From the NCBI GenBank assembly GCA_965214955.1, contig CBDCCU010000009.1:372001-436000 (forward strand): 64,000 nucleotides of DNA, written 5' to 3'. The first letter of the stretch is position 1; each line of letters starts with the position of its first letter. Source of the DNA: Aliikangiella sp965214955. GTDB lineage: Bacteria > Pseudomonadota > Gammaproteobacteria > Enterobacterales > Kangiellaceae. The position numbers and the translations under genes were made by a program. Of the stretch, positions 1 through 8,454 are shown piece by piece. The notes below the pieces were generated by a model that saw only the letters and a list, made by a program, of their open reading frames with translations, did not search any database and was not told the DNA's origin.

Positions 1-11
1 TTTCAATTAAG

Positions 12-2801
12 CTAGTGTGCTTGCTCCCAGTTTTCACCTTTACCCACATCAACCACTAAAGGCACGTTTAATTCAACGGCGTTTGCCATTAGTTCATTAA
101 TTTTTTCGCTATATTCTTCGAGCTTTTCTTCGGCAACCTCAAAGACTAATTCATCGTGAACTTGCATAGTCATATAACAATCGGGGTTTTCTTCATCGAG
201 CCAGTTTTGAATGTTAAGCATGGCTATTTTAATAATATCTGCGGCACTACCTTGCATTGGTGCATTAATAGCGGTTCGCTCTGCTGCTTGGCGCAACATG
301 CCATTAGAGGCATTAATTTGTGGCAGGTACAAACGGCGACCAAACAAGGTTTCTACATAACCCAGCTCTTTAGCTTTTTGTTTGGTAGATTCCATATAGT
401 CACTCACCCCCGGATAACGGGCAAAATAAGTGTCGATATAATGGGCGGCTTCATCATTGGTAATATTTAATTGTTTGGCTAAACCAAAGCGCGACATTCC
501 ATAAATTAAACCAAAGTTTACTGCTTTAGCATGACGACGTTGTTCGCTATTAACTGCTTCTAGGTTAACGCCAAAAACTTCTGCGGCAGTGGCACGGTGA
601 ATGTCTAAGTTTTCAGAAAAGGCTTTTAACAAGTTTGGATCTTGTGACAAATGCGCCATAATTCTTAGCTCAATTTGCGAGTAGTCAGCCGCCACAACTT
701 TATAGCCTTTTGGCGCAATAAAGGCTTCGCGAATACTTCGTCCTTCTTCGGTTTTTACTGGAATATTTTGCAGGTTTGGCTCATTCGATGAAAGCCTGCC
801 TGTTGCTGCTACCGCTTGATTATATGAAGTATGAACACGACCACTTCTTGGCTGAACCATTAGCGGTAGTTTATCGGTATAAGTGGATTTTAATTTTGAA
901 AGTCCGCGATACTCCATAATCACTTTTGGCAATGGATAATCTAAGGCTAATTGCACTAAAACTTCTTCGGCAGTTGAAGGCTGTTTTTTAGGGGTTTTCT
1001 TTAACACTGGCAAGCCAAGTTTTTCAAATAAAATTTCTTGTAGCTGTTTTGGCGATCCTAAATTAAACGGTTGTCCTGCGAGTTCATGGGCTTTATTTTC
1101 TAGCTCAATAATTCGTTTGCCAAAATCATTACTTTTTTGTCTTAAGAAATCGGCGTCAATTAAAACCCCGCGATGCTCCATAGAAGAAAGTACATTCACT
1201 AATGGCATTTCTATTTCGTTAAAAATATTTTTAGGTCCTGCATCTTTTTCAAGTTTTTCCCAAATAGCATGATGCAATTGTAAAGTTACATCGGCATCTT
1301 CTGCGGCATATTTGCTAGCAATTTCTAAGTCAATTTGATCAAAAGTTACCTGTTTTTTGCCTTTGCCTGCAATATCTTCGTAATGGATACATTCGTGGTT
1401 TAAATATTTTTGTGCCAAGGTGTTCATATCGTGACGATTAGCCACGCTGTTTAAACAGTATGATTCCAGCATAGTGTCATAAGCCACACCTTGTAAGTGA
1501 ATGCCTACGCTAACAAAAATACTTTGATCATATTTTATATTTTGACCAATTTTGCCAATGTTTGGATCTTCCAAAATTGGTTTTAATTTTTGGATAACTA
1601 GCTCTAAACTCAATTGTTCTGGCGCACCTGGATATTGATGGCTAATAGGCAAATAAGCAGCATCACCTGCGGCAACCGCAAAAGATATTCCCACCAAATC
1701 GGCGGCAATAATATTGAGGCTGGTAGTTTCGGTATCTACGGCAAATATTTTTGCTTGGCTGAGTTTTTCTACCCAAGTATTTAAATCGGCTTCTGTTAAA
1801 ATGGTTTGGTAGTTTGAGCTATCAACTGAGCTTTCGGGCTTTTCTGCTTGAGTAAGTGCTGAACTTTCTGATTTTTCTGGCAATACTGACTTGCCCGATG
1901 TCACTTCTTTATGCCAAGTTTTAAATTGATATTCAGCAAATAACGCTTCGAGCTTTTCATTATTGGCTTTATTAACGGCTAAATCATCTAACCCAAAATC
2001 AAGCTCAACATCTAGTTTAATGGTGGCAAGCTCATAAGACATTTTGGCATCGTCTTGGTGAGGAATAAGTTTTTTTTCGGCTAAGGTTTTGGCACCGCGA
2101 AATTCTAATGAAGCAACTTTATCAAGGTTTTGGTAAATATCATCAATACCGCCAAGCCCATTAAGCAATGCCAAAGCCGTTTTTTGCCCAACCCCAGCAA
2201 CCCCCGGAATATTATCAACGCTATCACCCATAAGGGCTAAAAAGTCGATGATTAAATTAGGTGGTATACCAAATTTTTCTTTTACTCCGTCTACGTCTAA
2301 ATACTCATTTTTCATGGTGTTCATTAAAGTAACATGCTCATTCACTAGCTGAGCCATATCTTTATCACCAGTTGAAATAATGGTTTCGCGCCCCGCTTCA
2401 CTGGCTATTTTTGCCAATGTGCCAATCACATCATCGGCTTCTACCCCTTCAATTGAAATAAGCGGTAAACCCATGGCTTTAATAATTTGATGTAGCGGCT
2501 CTATTTGGCAACGTAAATCATCGGGCATAGGTGGTCTGTTGGCTTTATATTCGGCATACATATCATTGCGAAAGGTTTTACCTTTGGCATCAAAAATTAC
2601 CCCAATTTGCTCGGGTGCATATTGTTTAAATAAGCTTTTCAGCATATTAACCACACCATAAATAGCACCACTGGGCTTGCCGTCGCTAGTTGCCATATAG
2701 CGGCCTAGCTTTTCGTTGTTTAAGGTGTGATAAGCCCTAAAAAGATAGGATGAACCATCAACTAAAATTAGCGGTGATTTTGGCTGGTTAGATGTTGTCA
2801 T
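12..2801 (-). CDS. polA: DNA polymerase I
   Basis: DNA polymerase I, which removes RNA primers and fills gaps in replication and repair. From the ATG at 2801 the protein has 929 residues, against 928 in E. coli. All three domains are visible: an N-terminal 5'-3' exonuclease (about residues 8-300, with the GDSVDNIPGVAGVGQKTA helix-hairpin-helix stretch), a 3'-5' exonuclease whose DxE motif is intact (VDTETTSLN), and a polymerase domain with motif A DYSQIELR, motif B RRHAKAVNFGLIYG and motif C VHDELVFE (His at about 882). Proofreading should therefore be active. The open frame extends 17 codons further upstream, but MTTSNQPKSPLILVDGSSY matches the family start. It is transcribed away from the dctQM genes, so the 470-bp gap upstream must hold its promoter. 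Confidence 0.97.
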   Translation of the reverse strand: MTTSNQPKSPLILVDGSSYLFRAYHTLNNEKLGRYMATSDGKPSGAIYGVVNMLKSLFKQYAPEQIGVIFDAKGKTFRNDMYAEYKANRPPMPDDLRCQIEPLHQIIKAMGLPLISIEGVEADDVIGTLAKIASEAGRETIISTGDKDMAQLVNEHVTLMNTMKNEYLDVDGVKEKFGIPPNLIIDFLALMGDSVDNIPGVAGVGQKTALALLNGLGGIDDIYQNLDKVASLEFRGAKTLAEKKLIPHQDDAKMSYELATIKLDVELDFGLDDLAVNKANNEKLEALFAEYQFKTWHKEVTSGKSVLPEKSESSALTQAEKPESSVDSSNYQTILTEADLNTWVEKLSQAKIFAVDTETTSLNIIAADLVGISFAVAAGDAAYLPISHQYPGAPEQLSLELVIQKLKPILEDPNIGKIGQNIKYDQSIFVSVGIHLQGVAYDTMLESYCLNSVANRHDMNTLAQKYLNHECIHYEDIAGKGKKQVTFDQIDLEIASKYAAEDADVTLQLHHAIWEKLEKDAGPKNIFNEIEMPLVNVLSSMEHRGVLIDADFLRQKSNDFGKRIIELENKAHELAGQPFNLGSPKQLQEILFEKLGLPVLKKTPKKQPSTAEEVLVQLALDYPLPKVIMEYRGLSKLKSTYTDKLPLMVQPRSGRVHTSYNQAVAATGRLSSNEPNLQNIPVKTEEGRSIREAFIAPKGYKVVAADYSQIELRIMAHLSQDPNLLKAFSENLDIHRATAAEVFGVNLEAVNSEQRRHAKAVNFGLIYGMSRFGLAKQLNITNDEAAHYIDTYFARYPGVSDYMESTKQKAKELGYVETLFGRRLYLPQINASNGMLRQAAERTAINAPMQGSAADIIKIAMLNIQNWLDEENPDCYMTMQVHDELVFEVAEEKLEEYSEKINELMANAVELNVPLVVDVGKGENWEQAH

Positions 2802-3272
2802 AAACAGTAGATTGCCTGATTTTATTAGTATTCTTGACCCGCCAGCACACAATGGTTATTGTGCCATGGCATTATAAGCAAAGTATTTTAACCCATATTG
2901 GTTAAGATACCGATAGTGAATAGTTATTGCGCTAAAAAAATCGCTTTATTAAGTTTTTTAACTGGTCATACTTCAGTCATAAACTTAAAAAATAATTTAA
3001 CAAAATGGCTTAACTCCTTAAAAAATAAGAATTAATTTGCCATTTTTGGTTCTGTGGATAACTTAGTGAATAAAAAAGAATATCTTGATTAATATCTCAT
3101 TAAATTAACAAAAAAAGCCAATCAGCAAAAGCTTAAAATATTCTTATTTTTCAATAGGATAATTGCAAAAATCATATTCTAAAAAAGCGATTAATAGGCT
3201 GTGGAAAAGTCATTTTGTATTGTGAATAAGCTTAAAAATTGATTTAAAATTAACCCTTGACAGAAAATAATC
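2802..3272. other. AT-rich divergent intergenic region with DnaA-box-like sites
   Basis: A 471-bp gap between the divergent polA and dctQ genes with no convincing coding frame. It is very AT-rich. TGTGGATAA at 3053-3061 is the exact reverse complement of the DnaA box TTATCCACA, and TGTGAATAA at 3221-3229 fits the relaxed consensus TTATNCACA. Two one-mismatch sites lie at 3065-3073 (AGTGAATAA) and 3200-3208 (TGTGGAAAA). All four have the same orientation. No GATC was seen in the gap. The region may simply be the two promoters; a replication-related role is inference. Confidence 0.35.
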
Positions 3273-3794
3273 ATGAAAAAATTAACTGCGGTATTTTCAG
3301 CAATAAGCATTACCTCGGGTCGTCTAGTAAGTTGGCTAACCATAGGCATGGTTTTAGTTATGTGCGCCAACGTATTAATGAGCTGGTTATTCAACTTTAG
3401 CCTAATTTTATTAAGTGAAACCATTACCTGGATGCACAGCGCCAACTTTTTACTTGCCAGTGCTTATACGCTTAATCGTAATGCCCATGTAAGGGTGGAT
3501 ATTTTTTATGCCAAAATGTCGGCACAAAAACAGGCTTTGGTTGATCTTATTGGAACACTTATTTTCTTATTGCCGCTGAGCATTTTTATTTTCTGGGCGA
3601 GTTGGTCTTATGTGATTTTAAGCTGGAAAATTGGCGAAGTATCTGCCGAGGCTGGTGGGCTACCCGCAATTTTTATTTTAAAAGGTATGTTACTTGTAAT
3701 GCCCGTTCTTTTAGTCATTGAAGGAATTAATCAACTTTTCATCCAATTTAATAAATTCACCAATAAAGCATCAAACATTCAAGGAGCAAACTAA
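3273..3794 (+). CDS. dctQ: TRAP transporter small permease (DctQ family)
   Basis: Small membrane subunit of a tripartite ATP-independent periplasmic (TRAP) transporter, 173 residues. Four hydrophobic segments are visible, at about residues 15-35, 45-65, 88-108 and 130-150, and the segment SETITWMHSANFLLASAYTLNRNAHVRVD is typical of DctQ (quoted here only as a landmark at about residues 48-76). Its stop overlaps the start of the large permease by one base in TAATG, and an AAGGAG ribosome binding site for that gene lies inside its last codons at 3781-3786, so the two are translationally coupled. The substrate protein gene lies downstream on the opposite strand. Confidence 0.9.
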   Translation: MKKLTAVFSAISITSGRLVSWLTIGMVLVMCANVLMSWLFNFSLILLSETITWMHSANFLLASAYTLNRNAHVRVDIFYAKMSAQKQALVDLIGTLIFLLPLSIFIFWASWSYVILSWKIGEVSAEAGGLPAIFILKGMLLVMPVLLVIEGINQLFIQFNKFTNKASNIQGAN

Positions 3795-5155
3795 TGGAGT
3801 GGCTTGCGATTTTAATGTTTATTACCGTTTGTATCGTATTGCTAATGGGTTATCCCGTGGCTTTTTCTCTGGCTGGCACAGCATTGCTATTTGGTTTTAT
3901 TGGTGTATTGAGTGGCGAAATACATCCTGCCATTTTAAAGTCATCATTCAGTCGGCTTTACGGCATTATGCAAAACCCAACCTTAATTGCCGTACCGCTT
4001 TTTGTGTTTATGGGAGTAATGCTAGAAAAAGCTAAAATTGCAGAAAAATTACTCAACGGCATGGCAGGACTTTTTAAAAATGTTAAAGGCGGGTTGGCAA
4101 TATCAGTAGTAGTGGTTGGCGCTTTATTAGCTGCTAGCACCGGCATTGTTGGTGCAACGGTGGTTACTATGGGGTTGTTATCTTTGCCTGTAATGCTTAA
4201 AAACGGCTATTCGCAATCGCTTTCTTGTGGGGTTATTTGTGCATCGGGTACTTTAGGGCAAATTATTCCGCCATCAATTGTGTTGGTATTATTAGGAGAT
4301 GTGATTGCTAGTGCTAATCGTGACGCTGGCATTGGTGCCGATCCTGTTTCTGTTGGCGATTTATTTGCTGGTGCTATAATTCCTGGATTGCTTTTGGTTC
4401 TACTTTATATTGCCTATATTATTTTTATCGCCCGATTTAAACCTGAGCAAGTGCCAGCAACTTTGAAAGCTAAAAAAGATTCGAGTATTGAGCCTGAAAA
4501 GTTTGATTGGTTAACACTTTTACTGCCGCTGTTTTTAATCATTTTGGTTCTCGGATCTATACTTTCGGGGGTTGCTACCCCAACCGAAGCCGCCGCGTTA
4601 GGCGCTTTAGGTGCAACCCTATTAGCCATTTACTTTAAAGCCTTTTCACTTAAACGTTTAAAAGAAGTGGCACGCTCAACCACCAAAACATCGAGCATGG
4701 TGTTTATGATTTTAATTGGTGCATCCATATTCTCATTAGTGTTTAGAGCTTATGGCGGTGACGATATGATCCGAGACGCATTATCAAGCTTACCCGGTGG
4801 CGCTTTAGGTGCAATGTTGGTGGTTATGCTTGCCATGTTTTTATTGGGGTTTATCTTAGATTTTATCGAAATTGTTTTTGTGGTTGTGCCTTTAACCGCG
4901 CCAGCATTATTAGCCATGGGTGTTGATCCCATTTGGCTTGGCATTATGATCGCGGTTAACTTACAAACCTCATTTTTAACCCCGCCATTTGGGTTTGCTT
5001 TATTTTATTTGCGCGGTGTAACTCCCAAAGAAATACAAACTCAGGCTATTTATAAAGGTGCATTACCTTTTATTTTAATCCAAGTGTTTTTGCTAGTGAT
5101 AATGGCAATTTGGCCAAATATAGTGACTTGGTTGCCAAGTGTGATTTACGGATAA
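3794..5155 (+). CDS. dctM: TRAP transporter large permease (DctM family)
   Basis: Large, ion-coupled channel subunit of the TRAP transporter, 453 residues with about 12 membrane segments and no signal peptide. Family landmarks include GYPVAFSLAGTALLFG near the N terminus, GTLGQIIPPSIVLVLLGD in the middle and LQTSFLTPPFGFALFYLRG near the C terminus. It starts on the overlapping ATG of dctQ with AAGGAG placed 7 bases upstream. A long loop rich in Lys, Asp and Glu lies at about residues 215-235. Directly downstream is a strong palindromic terminator and the convergent dctP, so P and QM are separate transcripts. Confidence 0.93.
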   Translation: MEWLAILMFITVCIVLLMGYPVAFSLAGTALLFGFIGVLSGEIHPAILKSSFSRLYGIMQNPTLIAVPLFVFMGVMLEKAKIAEKLLNGMAGLFKNVKGGLAISVVVVGALLAASTGIVGATVVTMGLLSLPVMLKNGYSQSLSCGVICASGTLGQIIPPSIVLVLLGDVIASANRDAGIGADPVSVGDLFAGAIIPGLLLVLLYIAYIIFIARFKPEQVPATLKAKKDSSIEPEKFDWLTLLLPLFLIILVLGSILSGVATPTEAAALGALGATLLAIYFKAFSLKRLKEVARSTTKTSSMVFMILIGASIFSLVFRAYGGDDMIRDALSSLPGGALGAMLVVMLAMFLLGFILDFIEIVFVVVPLTAPALLAMGVDPIWLGIMIAVNLQTSFLTPPFGFALFYLRGVTPKEIQTQAIYKGALPFILIQVFLLVIMAIWPNIVTWLPSVIYG

Positions 5156-5184
5156 AAAAAGATCTGAGTATTCAGATCTTTTTT
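5154..5184. terminator. Bidirectional intrinsic terminator between dctM and dctP
   Basis: An 11-bp perfect stem (5157-5167 with 5172-5182, AAAAGATCTGA / TCAGATCTTTT, loop GTAT) is flanked by an A-run on one side and a T-run on the other, so it can stop RNA polymerase from both directions. It starts at the dctM stop codon and sits 20 bp beyond the dctP stop. Confidence 0.88.
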
Positions 5185-5204
5185 ATTAACTTTAACAATC
5201 AACC

Positions 5205-6284
5205 TTACAAGCTTTGAGTTATTGATTTCCAAGCCGAAGATTTATTTTTAAAGTCGATATATGAAGCATAAATACGCTTTGCTAAATCATTCGATTGACC
5301 TTGCTCGGCAACCACTTCTTCCGAAAGTTTTTCAAGGTGATCAAGCACTGGTTGTGGCAATCGCTTTAGTTGTACTTTATGTTCTTCAACTAATACTTTA
5401 AGTGCTTGGCTGTTTTTCTCGGTAAACTCGGCTAACATATCAGCATTGGCAGTTAAGCAAGCTGCTTTTACTACTGCTTGAAGATCGCTTGGCAGCGCAG
5501 AAAAAGCAGCTTTATTAATAATGGTTTCTAGGGTTGTGCCGGGCTCTTGCCAACCAGGATAATAGTAATATTTAGCCGCCTTATAAAAACCAAAGGCTAA
5601 ATCATTATAAGGACCAACAAACTCTGCCGCATCAATACGACCTAGCTCCAGCGCCGAAAATATTTCACCGCCAGCAATTAGCTCTGGTGTGCCGCCAGCG
5701 CGTTTAAGCACCTCACCACCAAGGCCAGGAATACGCATTTTTAAGCCTTTAAGGTCGTCAATTGAATTGATTTCTTTGTTAAACCAGCCAGCCATTTGTT
5801 GATCGGTATTACCACCCGGCATAGGAATTAAATTAAATGGTTCATACAGCTCTTGCCATAATTCTAAACCGCCGCCTTTAAGCAACCAGCCATTCATTTC
5901 TTGTGCGTTTAAACCAAAAGGAATAGAGCTAAAAAATGAAGCCGCAGGTAATTTACCTTTCCAGTAATAAGAAGCGCCATGCCCCATTTGCACGCTACCT
6001 GATGAAACCTCATCAAAGACTTGTAGCGCAGGAACTAGCTCACCCGCACCAAATACTTTAACTTCAATTCTGCCATCGCTCATTTTGCCAATAAGTTCGG
6101 CTAAATATTCTGCGCCAGTGCCAAGCCCTTGAAAATCCGGAGGCCAAGTGGTGATCATATTCCACTTGATCACCTCTTTAGAAGTAGAGGTTTGATTTGA
6201 AGTTTGAGCGCAATCTTGCTTGTTACCACAGGCGCTAAGTAGTGTGGCTGCGCCTGCTGCGGCAATAAAATTTCTTCTTTTCAT
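5205..6284 (-). CDS. dctP: TRAP transporter substrate-binding protein (DctP family), Tat-like lipoprotein signal
   Basis: Extracytoplasmic solute receptor of the TRAP system, 359 residues. The N terminus MKRRNFIAAAGAATLLSACG carries both a twin-arginine-like RR and a lipobox (LSAC, Cys at residue 19), so the mature receptor is probably anchored by lipid. The body matches DctP proteins (MITTWPPDFQGLGTGAEYLA, VQMGHGASYYWKGK, MRIPGLGGEVLKRAGGTPEL). This sequence type is close to receptors for 2-oxo acids and other small carboxylates such as TakP, so a monocarboxylate substrate is likely, though not proven. The gene is transcribed toward dctQM, an unusual arrangement, and lies 46 bp downstream of the AhpD-like gene, with which it is probably co-transcribed. 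Confidence 0.92.
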   Translation of the reverse strand: MKRRNFIAAAGAATLLSACGNKQDCAQTSNQTSTSKEVIKWNMITTWPPDFQGLGTGAEYLAELIGKMSDGRIEVKVFGAGELVPALQVFDEVSSGSVQMGHGASYYWKGKLPAASFFSSIPFGLNAQEMNGWLLKGGGLELWQELYEPFNLIPMPGGNTDQQMAGWFNKEINSIDDLKGLKMRIPGLGGEVLKRAGGTPELIAGGEIFSALELGRIDAAEFVGPYNDLAFGFYKAAKYYYYPGWQEPGTTLETIINKAAFSALPSDLQAVVKAACLTANADMLAEFTEKNSQALKVLVEEHKVQLKRLPQPVLDHLEKLSEEVVAEQGQSNDLAKRIYASYIDFKNKSSAWKSITQSL

Positions 6285-6330
6285 TATGATCCTAAAAAAA
6301 TTTTCTTGCGCTCAAAATTGAATGCAAGAT

Positions 6331-6921
6331 TTAAACGTGTTTACCGCCAGTCCAACCACCTTGGCTTAACACTCTTTGTCCCATAGCGATTGGAGATTCT
6401 TCTAAATCGGTTGCCATAGAATCGTTCCAGCGATTTAAGAAACCATATAAACAAACCGCGCCCAAAATTTCAACGATTTGATTCTCCGACCAGTGTTCGC
6501 GCATAGCGGTAAATAGCTCTGGAGTAACTGCATTGGGTACAGAGCCTGCCGCCAGTGCAAAGTCTAACGCGACTCTTTCGGCATCACTATAGTGTTCGCT
6601 GTTTTTATATTCCCAAATTGAGTCGAGCTTTTCTTGTGAAATTCCGTGAATATTGGCTGCAATTAACGAGTGCGCTTCGCAATATTGGCAACCTGCTGCG
6701 CGGCTGCAAAAATGTGCAATTAAACGCATAAAACCTAAATCAACCTCACCTGATGAAGACATTACCGCCTTGGTTAAAACACCAAAAGCTTTAACCATTT
6801 CGGGTTTGCGTTGCATGGTGAGTAAGCTATTAGGTACAAAACCGAGAATTTTTTCAAAAATGGCAAAATCATCGGCTAGTTCTGGTGAGTGTGATTTGTC
6901 TAAGGGTTGCATGTGAGCCAT
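6331..6921 (-). CDS. AhpD-like / carboxymuconolactone decarboxylase-family protein
   Basis: A 196-residue cytoplasmic alpha-helical protein of the AhpD-like superfamily. The catalytic signature GCQYCEAH is intact (Cys78, Cys81, His84), as expected of a peroxidase-type thiol-disulfide enzyme; Cys72 precedes it. The N-terminal segment FAIFEKILGFVPNSLL and the C-terminal VEILGAVCLYGFLNRWND are typical of the peroxidase-related subgroup. The ATG at 6921 has AGGA about 11 bases upstream, while an in-frame ATG at 6912 is an alternative. It precedes dctP by 46 bp on the same strand; the functional link with carboxylate uptake is unknown. Confidence 0.85.
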   Translation of the reverse strand: MAHMQPLDKSHSPELADDFAIFEKILGFVPNSLLTMQRKPEMVKAFGVLTKAVMSSSGEVDLGFMRLIAHFCSRAAGCQYCEAHSLIAANIHGISQEKLDSIWEYKNSEHYSDAERVALDFALAAGSVPNAVTPELFTAMREHWSENQIVEILGAVCLYGFLNRWNDSMATDLEESPIAMGQRVLSQGGWTGGKHV

Positions 6922-6987
6922 GGGGGCAGTCCTGTTTTTTGTCTTTAAGTTGGGCTTTATTTTATTGCATATGCAATATTATTTCAA

Positions 6988-7070
6988 TTTTTTAGCATTT
7001 CTTGTTTCGCACTGCTTCGCTTTAGTGCGAGGTACTTTTGGCCAAAGCCCCAAAAGTACCCAAAAAGGCT
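6988..7070 (+). repeat. Left arm of a long imperfect inverted repeat
   Basis: The stretch starting TTTTTAGCATTTCTTGTTTC and running through GCACTGCTTCGCTTTAGTGC and GTACTTTTGGCCAAAGCC matches, in reverse complement and with scattered differences, the sequence at 7421-7503. Each arm itself contains smaller palindromes, for example TACTTTTGG with CCAAAAGTA type pairs at about 7033-7060. A 62-codon open frame across it (from 6920) is not regarded as a gene. Together with the other arm it frames about 350 bp of gene-free DNA. Confidence 0.75.
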
Positions 7071-7222
7071 TTGTCGTTGCACTAGCACTCTTACATAGTG
7101 ACCGTTGATAATGAATTTTTATTATTTGATAGCAATATAACTGATAATTGCTGTCGCATGGTGCTTGAAAGTTAAGAGTTTACCGATAAACCATAGCACT
7201 CGGTTTTGTTGGTTTTGGTTTT

Positions 7223-7252
7223 AAAAGTGTTCTAGCAAACAGAGCACTTTTT
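7223..7252 (+). repeat. Terminator-like hairpin inside the inverted-repeat block
   Basis: AAAAGTGTTCT at 7223-7233 pairs with AGAGCACTTTT at 7241-7251 with a single G-U position, and the 3' side ends in five T. It looks like an intrinsic terminator on the plus strand, but no plus-strand gene lies upstream, so it may instead be part of a structured RNA or repeat element. Confidence 0.5.
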
Positions 7253-7287
7253 GCCTAGCGGCTTATAACGGAATGATGAAACTCATG

Positions 7288-7346
7288 AATCAGCGGGTAG
7301 ACACAAAAATCAGATGAGCGTAAGCGAGCTATTTTTGTCCGCTGAT
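7288..7346. repeat. Central palindrome of the inverted-repeat block
   Basis: AATCAGCGG (7288-7296) pairs with CCGCTGATT (7339-7347) and ACAAAAAT (7303-7310) with ATTTTTGT (7331-7338), giving an interrupted stem around a loop that contains GAGCGTAAGCGAGC, itself self-complementary. It lies about midway between the two long inverted arms. Confidence 0.65.
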
Positions 7347-7420
7347 TCGCTATCAACAAGTTCTGGAATTGAAGGCATGAACAAATTATCAAAATGCCAC
7401 AATCAAGTTATATTCAGCGT

Positions 7421-7503
7421 GGGCTCTTTTGGCTACTTTTGCAGCTCTTGGCAAAAGTAGCTCGCACGCAAGCTTTAGCGGTGCGAAACAACAATCTAAA
7501 AAC
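7421..7503 (-). repeat. Right arm of a long imperfect inverted repeat
   Basis: Reverse-complement partner of the arm at 6988-7070: read on the minus strand it gives GTTGTTTCGCACCGCTAAAGC, GTGCGAGCTACTTTTGCC and AAAAGTAGCCAAAAGAGCCC, aligned with the left arm over about 80 bases with scattered changes. Between 7504 and the sseA stop there is only a short degenerate copy of the G/C-rich intergenic repeat (CCCTCTCTTTC / GAAAGAGGG-type palindrome near 7562-7585). Confidence 0.75.
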
Positions 7504-7595
7504 GCATCTAAGTTCCTCAATTGATAACCTCAAAACCCAAAAGCTCTCTAACTCTCCCTAACCCTCTCTTTCAAAAAAGAGGGAATTAAAAACCA

Positions 7596-8438
7596 TTACA
7601 CTTCAACTGGCACATCATCCAAACTGCCCCACTCACTCCACGAACCATCATACACAGCCAAATTTTTATAGCCAACTTCGTCCGCCGCCAGCGCTAAAAC
7701 ACTAGCCGTAACCCCCGAGCCGCAGGTAAAAATTATTTTTTCGAGTTGTGGGCTAATCATTTTTTGAAGTATTTCAGAGAGTTCAAGCTTTGACTTAAAT
7801 AATCCATTATTTAACAACTCTGTATGCGGCAGGCTTTGAGAAGAAGGAATATGACCACTCTTTAAGCCAGCTCTAGGCTCGGGGGATTGTCCAGTAAATC
7901 TTGCCTTTGGTCTTGCATCAAAAATATCAATTTTTTCATTTTCAATGGCTGATAATAAATAGCGCCAATCAACAACCATTTCATCATTAGGAAAAGTTTT
8001 AAAATTACCACGCGTATTTGGCACAACATGGTTAGTATCAACGGGTAAGCCCTTGGATGCCCAAGCTGGCAGCCCACCATCTAAAACAGCAATATTTTTA
8101 TGGCCATAAAACTTAAACATCCACCACACACGGGGCGATGAAAAAATGCCCATAGCATCATAAGCAATAATAATAGAATCTTGATTAATCCCTAGCTTGT
8201 TGACTGCATTTTCAAAGTCGAATGCACAGGGTAACATGTGTGGCAGGTTAGACTCTTGATCGCAAATTTGGGTATCAAAATTAAACTCGACCGCCCCTTT
8301 AATCACAATTGGCGACGGTTCTATTACATCGCCATTGGGCATATATTTCATTGTCGCATCTAAGATAATCACGTTTGGATCATTTAAATGCTCATTAAGC
8401 CAATTGGTGCTAACAATATTAGAGTCGAGTTTAACCAT
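7596..8438 (-). CDS. sseA: 3-mercaptopyruvate / thiosulfate sulfurtransferase
   Basis: Cytoplasmic two-domain rhodanese of 280 residues that moves sulfur from 3-mercaptopyruvate or thiosulfate to an acceptor. The active-site loop CGSGVTAS, with Cys at residue 239, is the form typical of mercaptopyruvate sulfurtransferases and of SseA. The inactive N-terminal rhodanese domain (about 5-140) contains the linker-type VWWMFKFYGHKNIAVLDGG, and the C-terminal domain carries IDIFDARPKARFTG. It starts 16 bp after the hemB stop on the same strand, so it is probably the second gene of a hemB transcript. Confidence 0.92.
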   Translation of the reverse strand: MVKLDSNIVSTNWLNEHLNDPNVIILDATMKYMPNGDVIEPSPIVIKGAVEFNFDTQICDQESNLPHMLPCAFDFENAVNKLGINQDSIIIAYDAMGIFSSPRVWWMFKFYGHKNIAVLDGGLPAWASKGLPVDTNHVVPNTRGNFKTFPNDEMVVDWRYLLSAIENEKIDIFDARPKARFTGQSPEPRAGLKSGHIPSSQSLPHTELLNNGLFKSKLELSEILQKMISPQLEKIIFTCGSGVTASVLALAADEVGYKNLAVYDGSWSEWGSLDDVPVEV

Positions 8439-8454
8439 AAATTCCCTTTGATTG

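Noticed and set aside
2853..3272. Spot 42 RNA or engB (yihA) expected next to polA
   Set aside because: In other gammaproteobacteria these lie around polA, but the visible upstream side holds neither; the downstream side of polA is outside the window.
6920..7108. A 62-codon plus-strand open frame
   Set aside because: It overlaps the AhpD-like start and runs through the left arm of an inverted repeat; the protein is of low quality and has no ribosome binding site.
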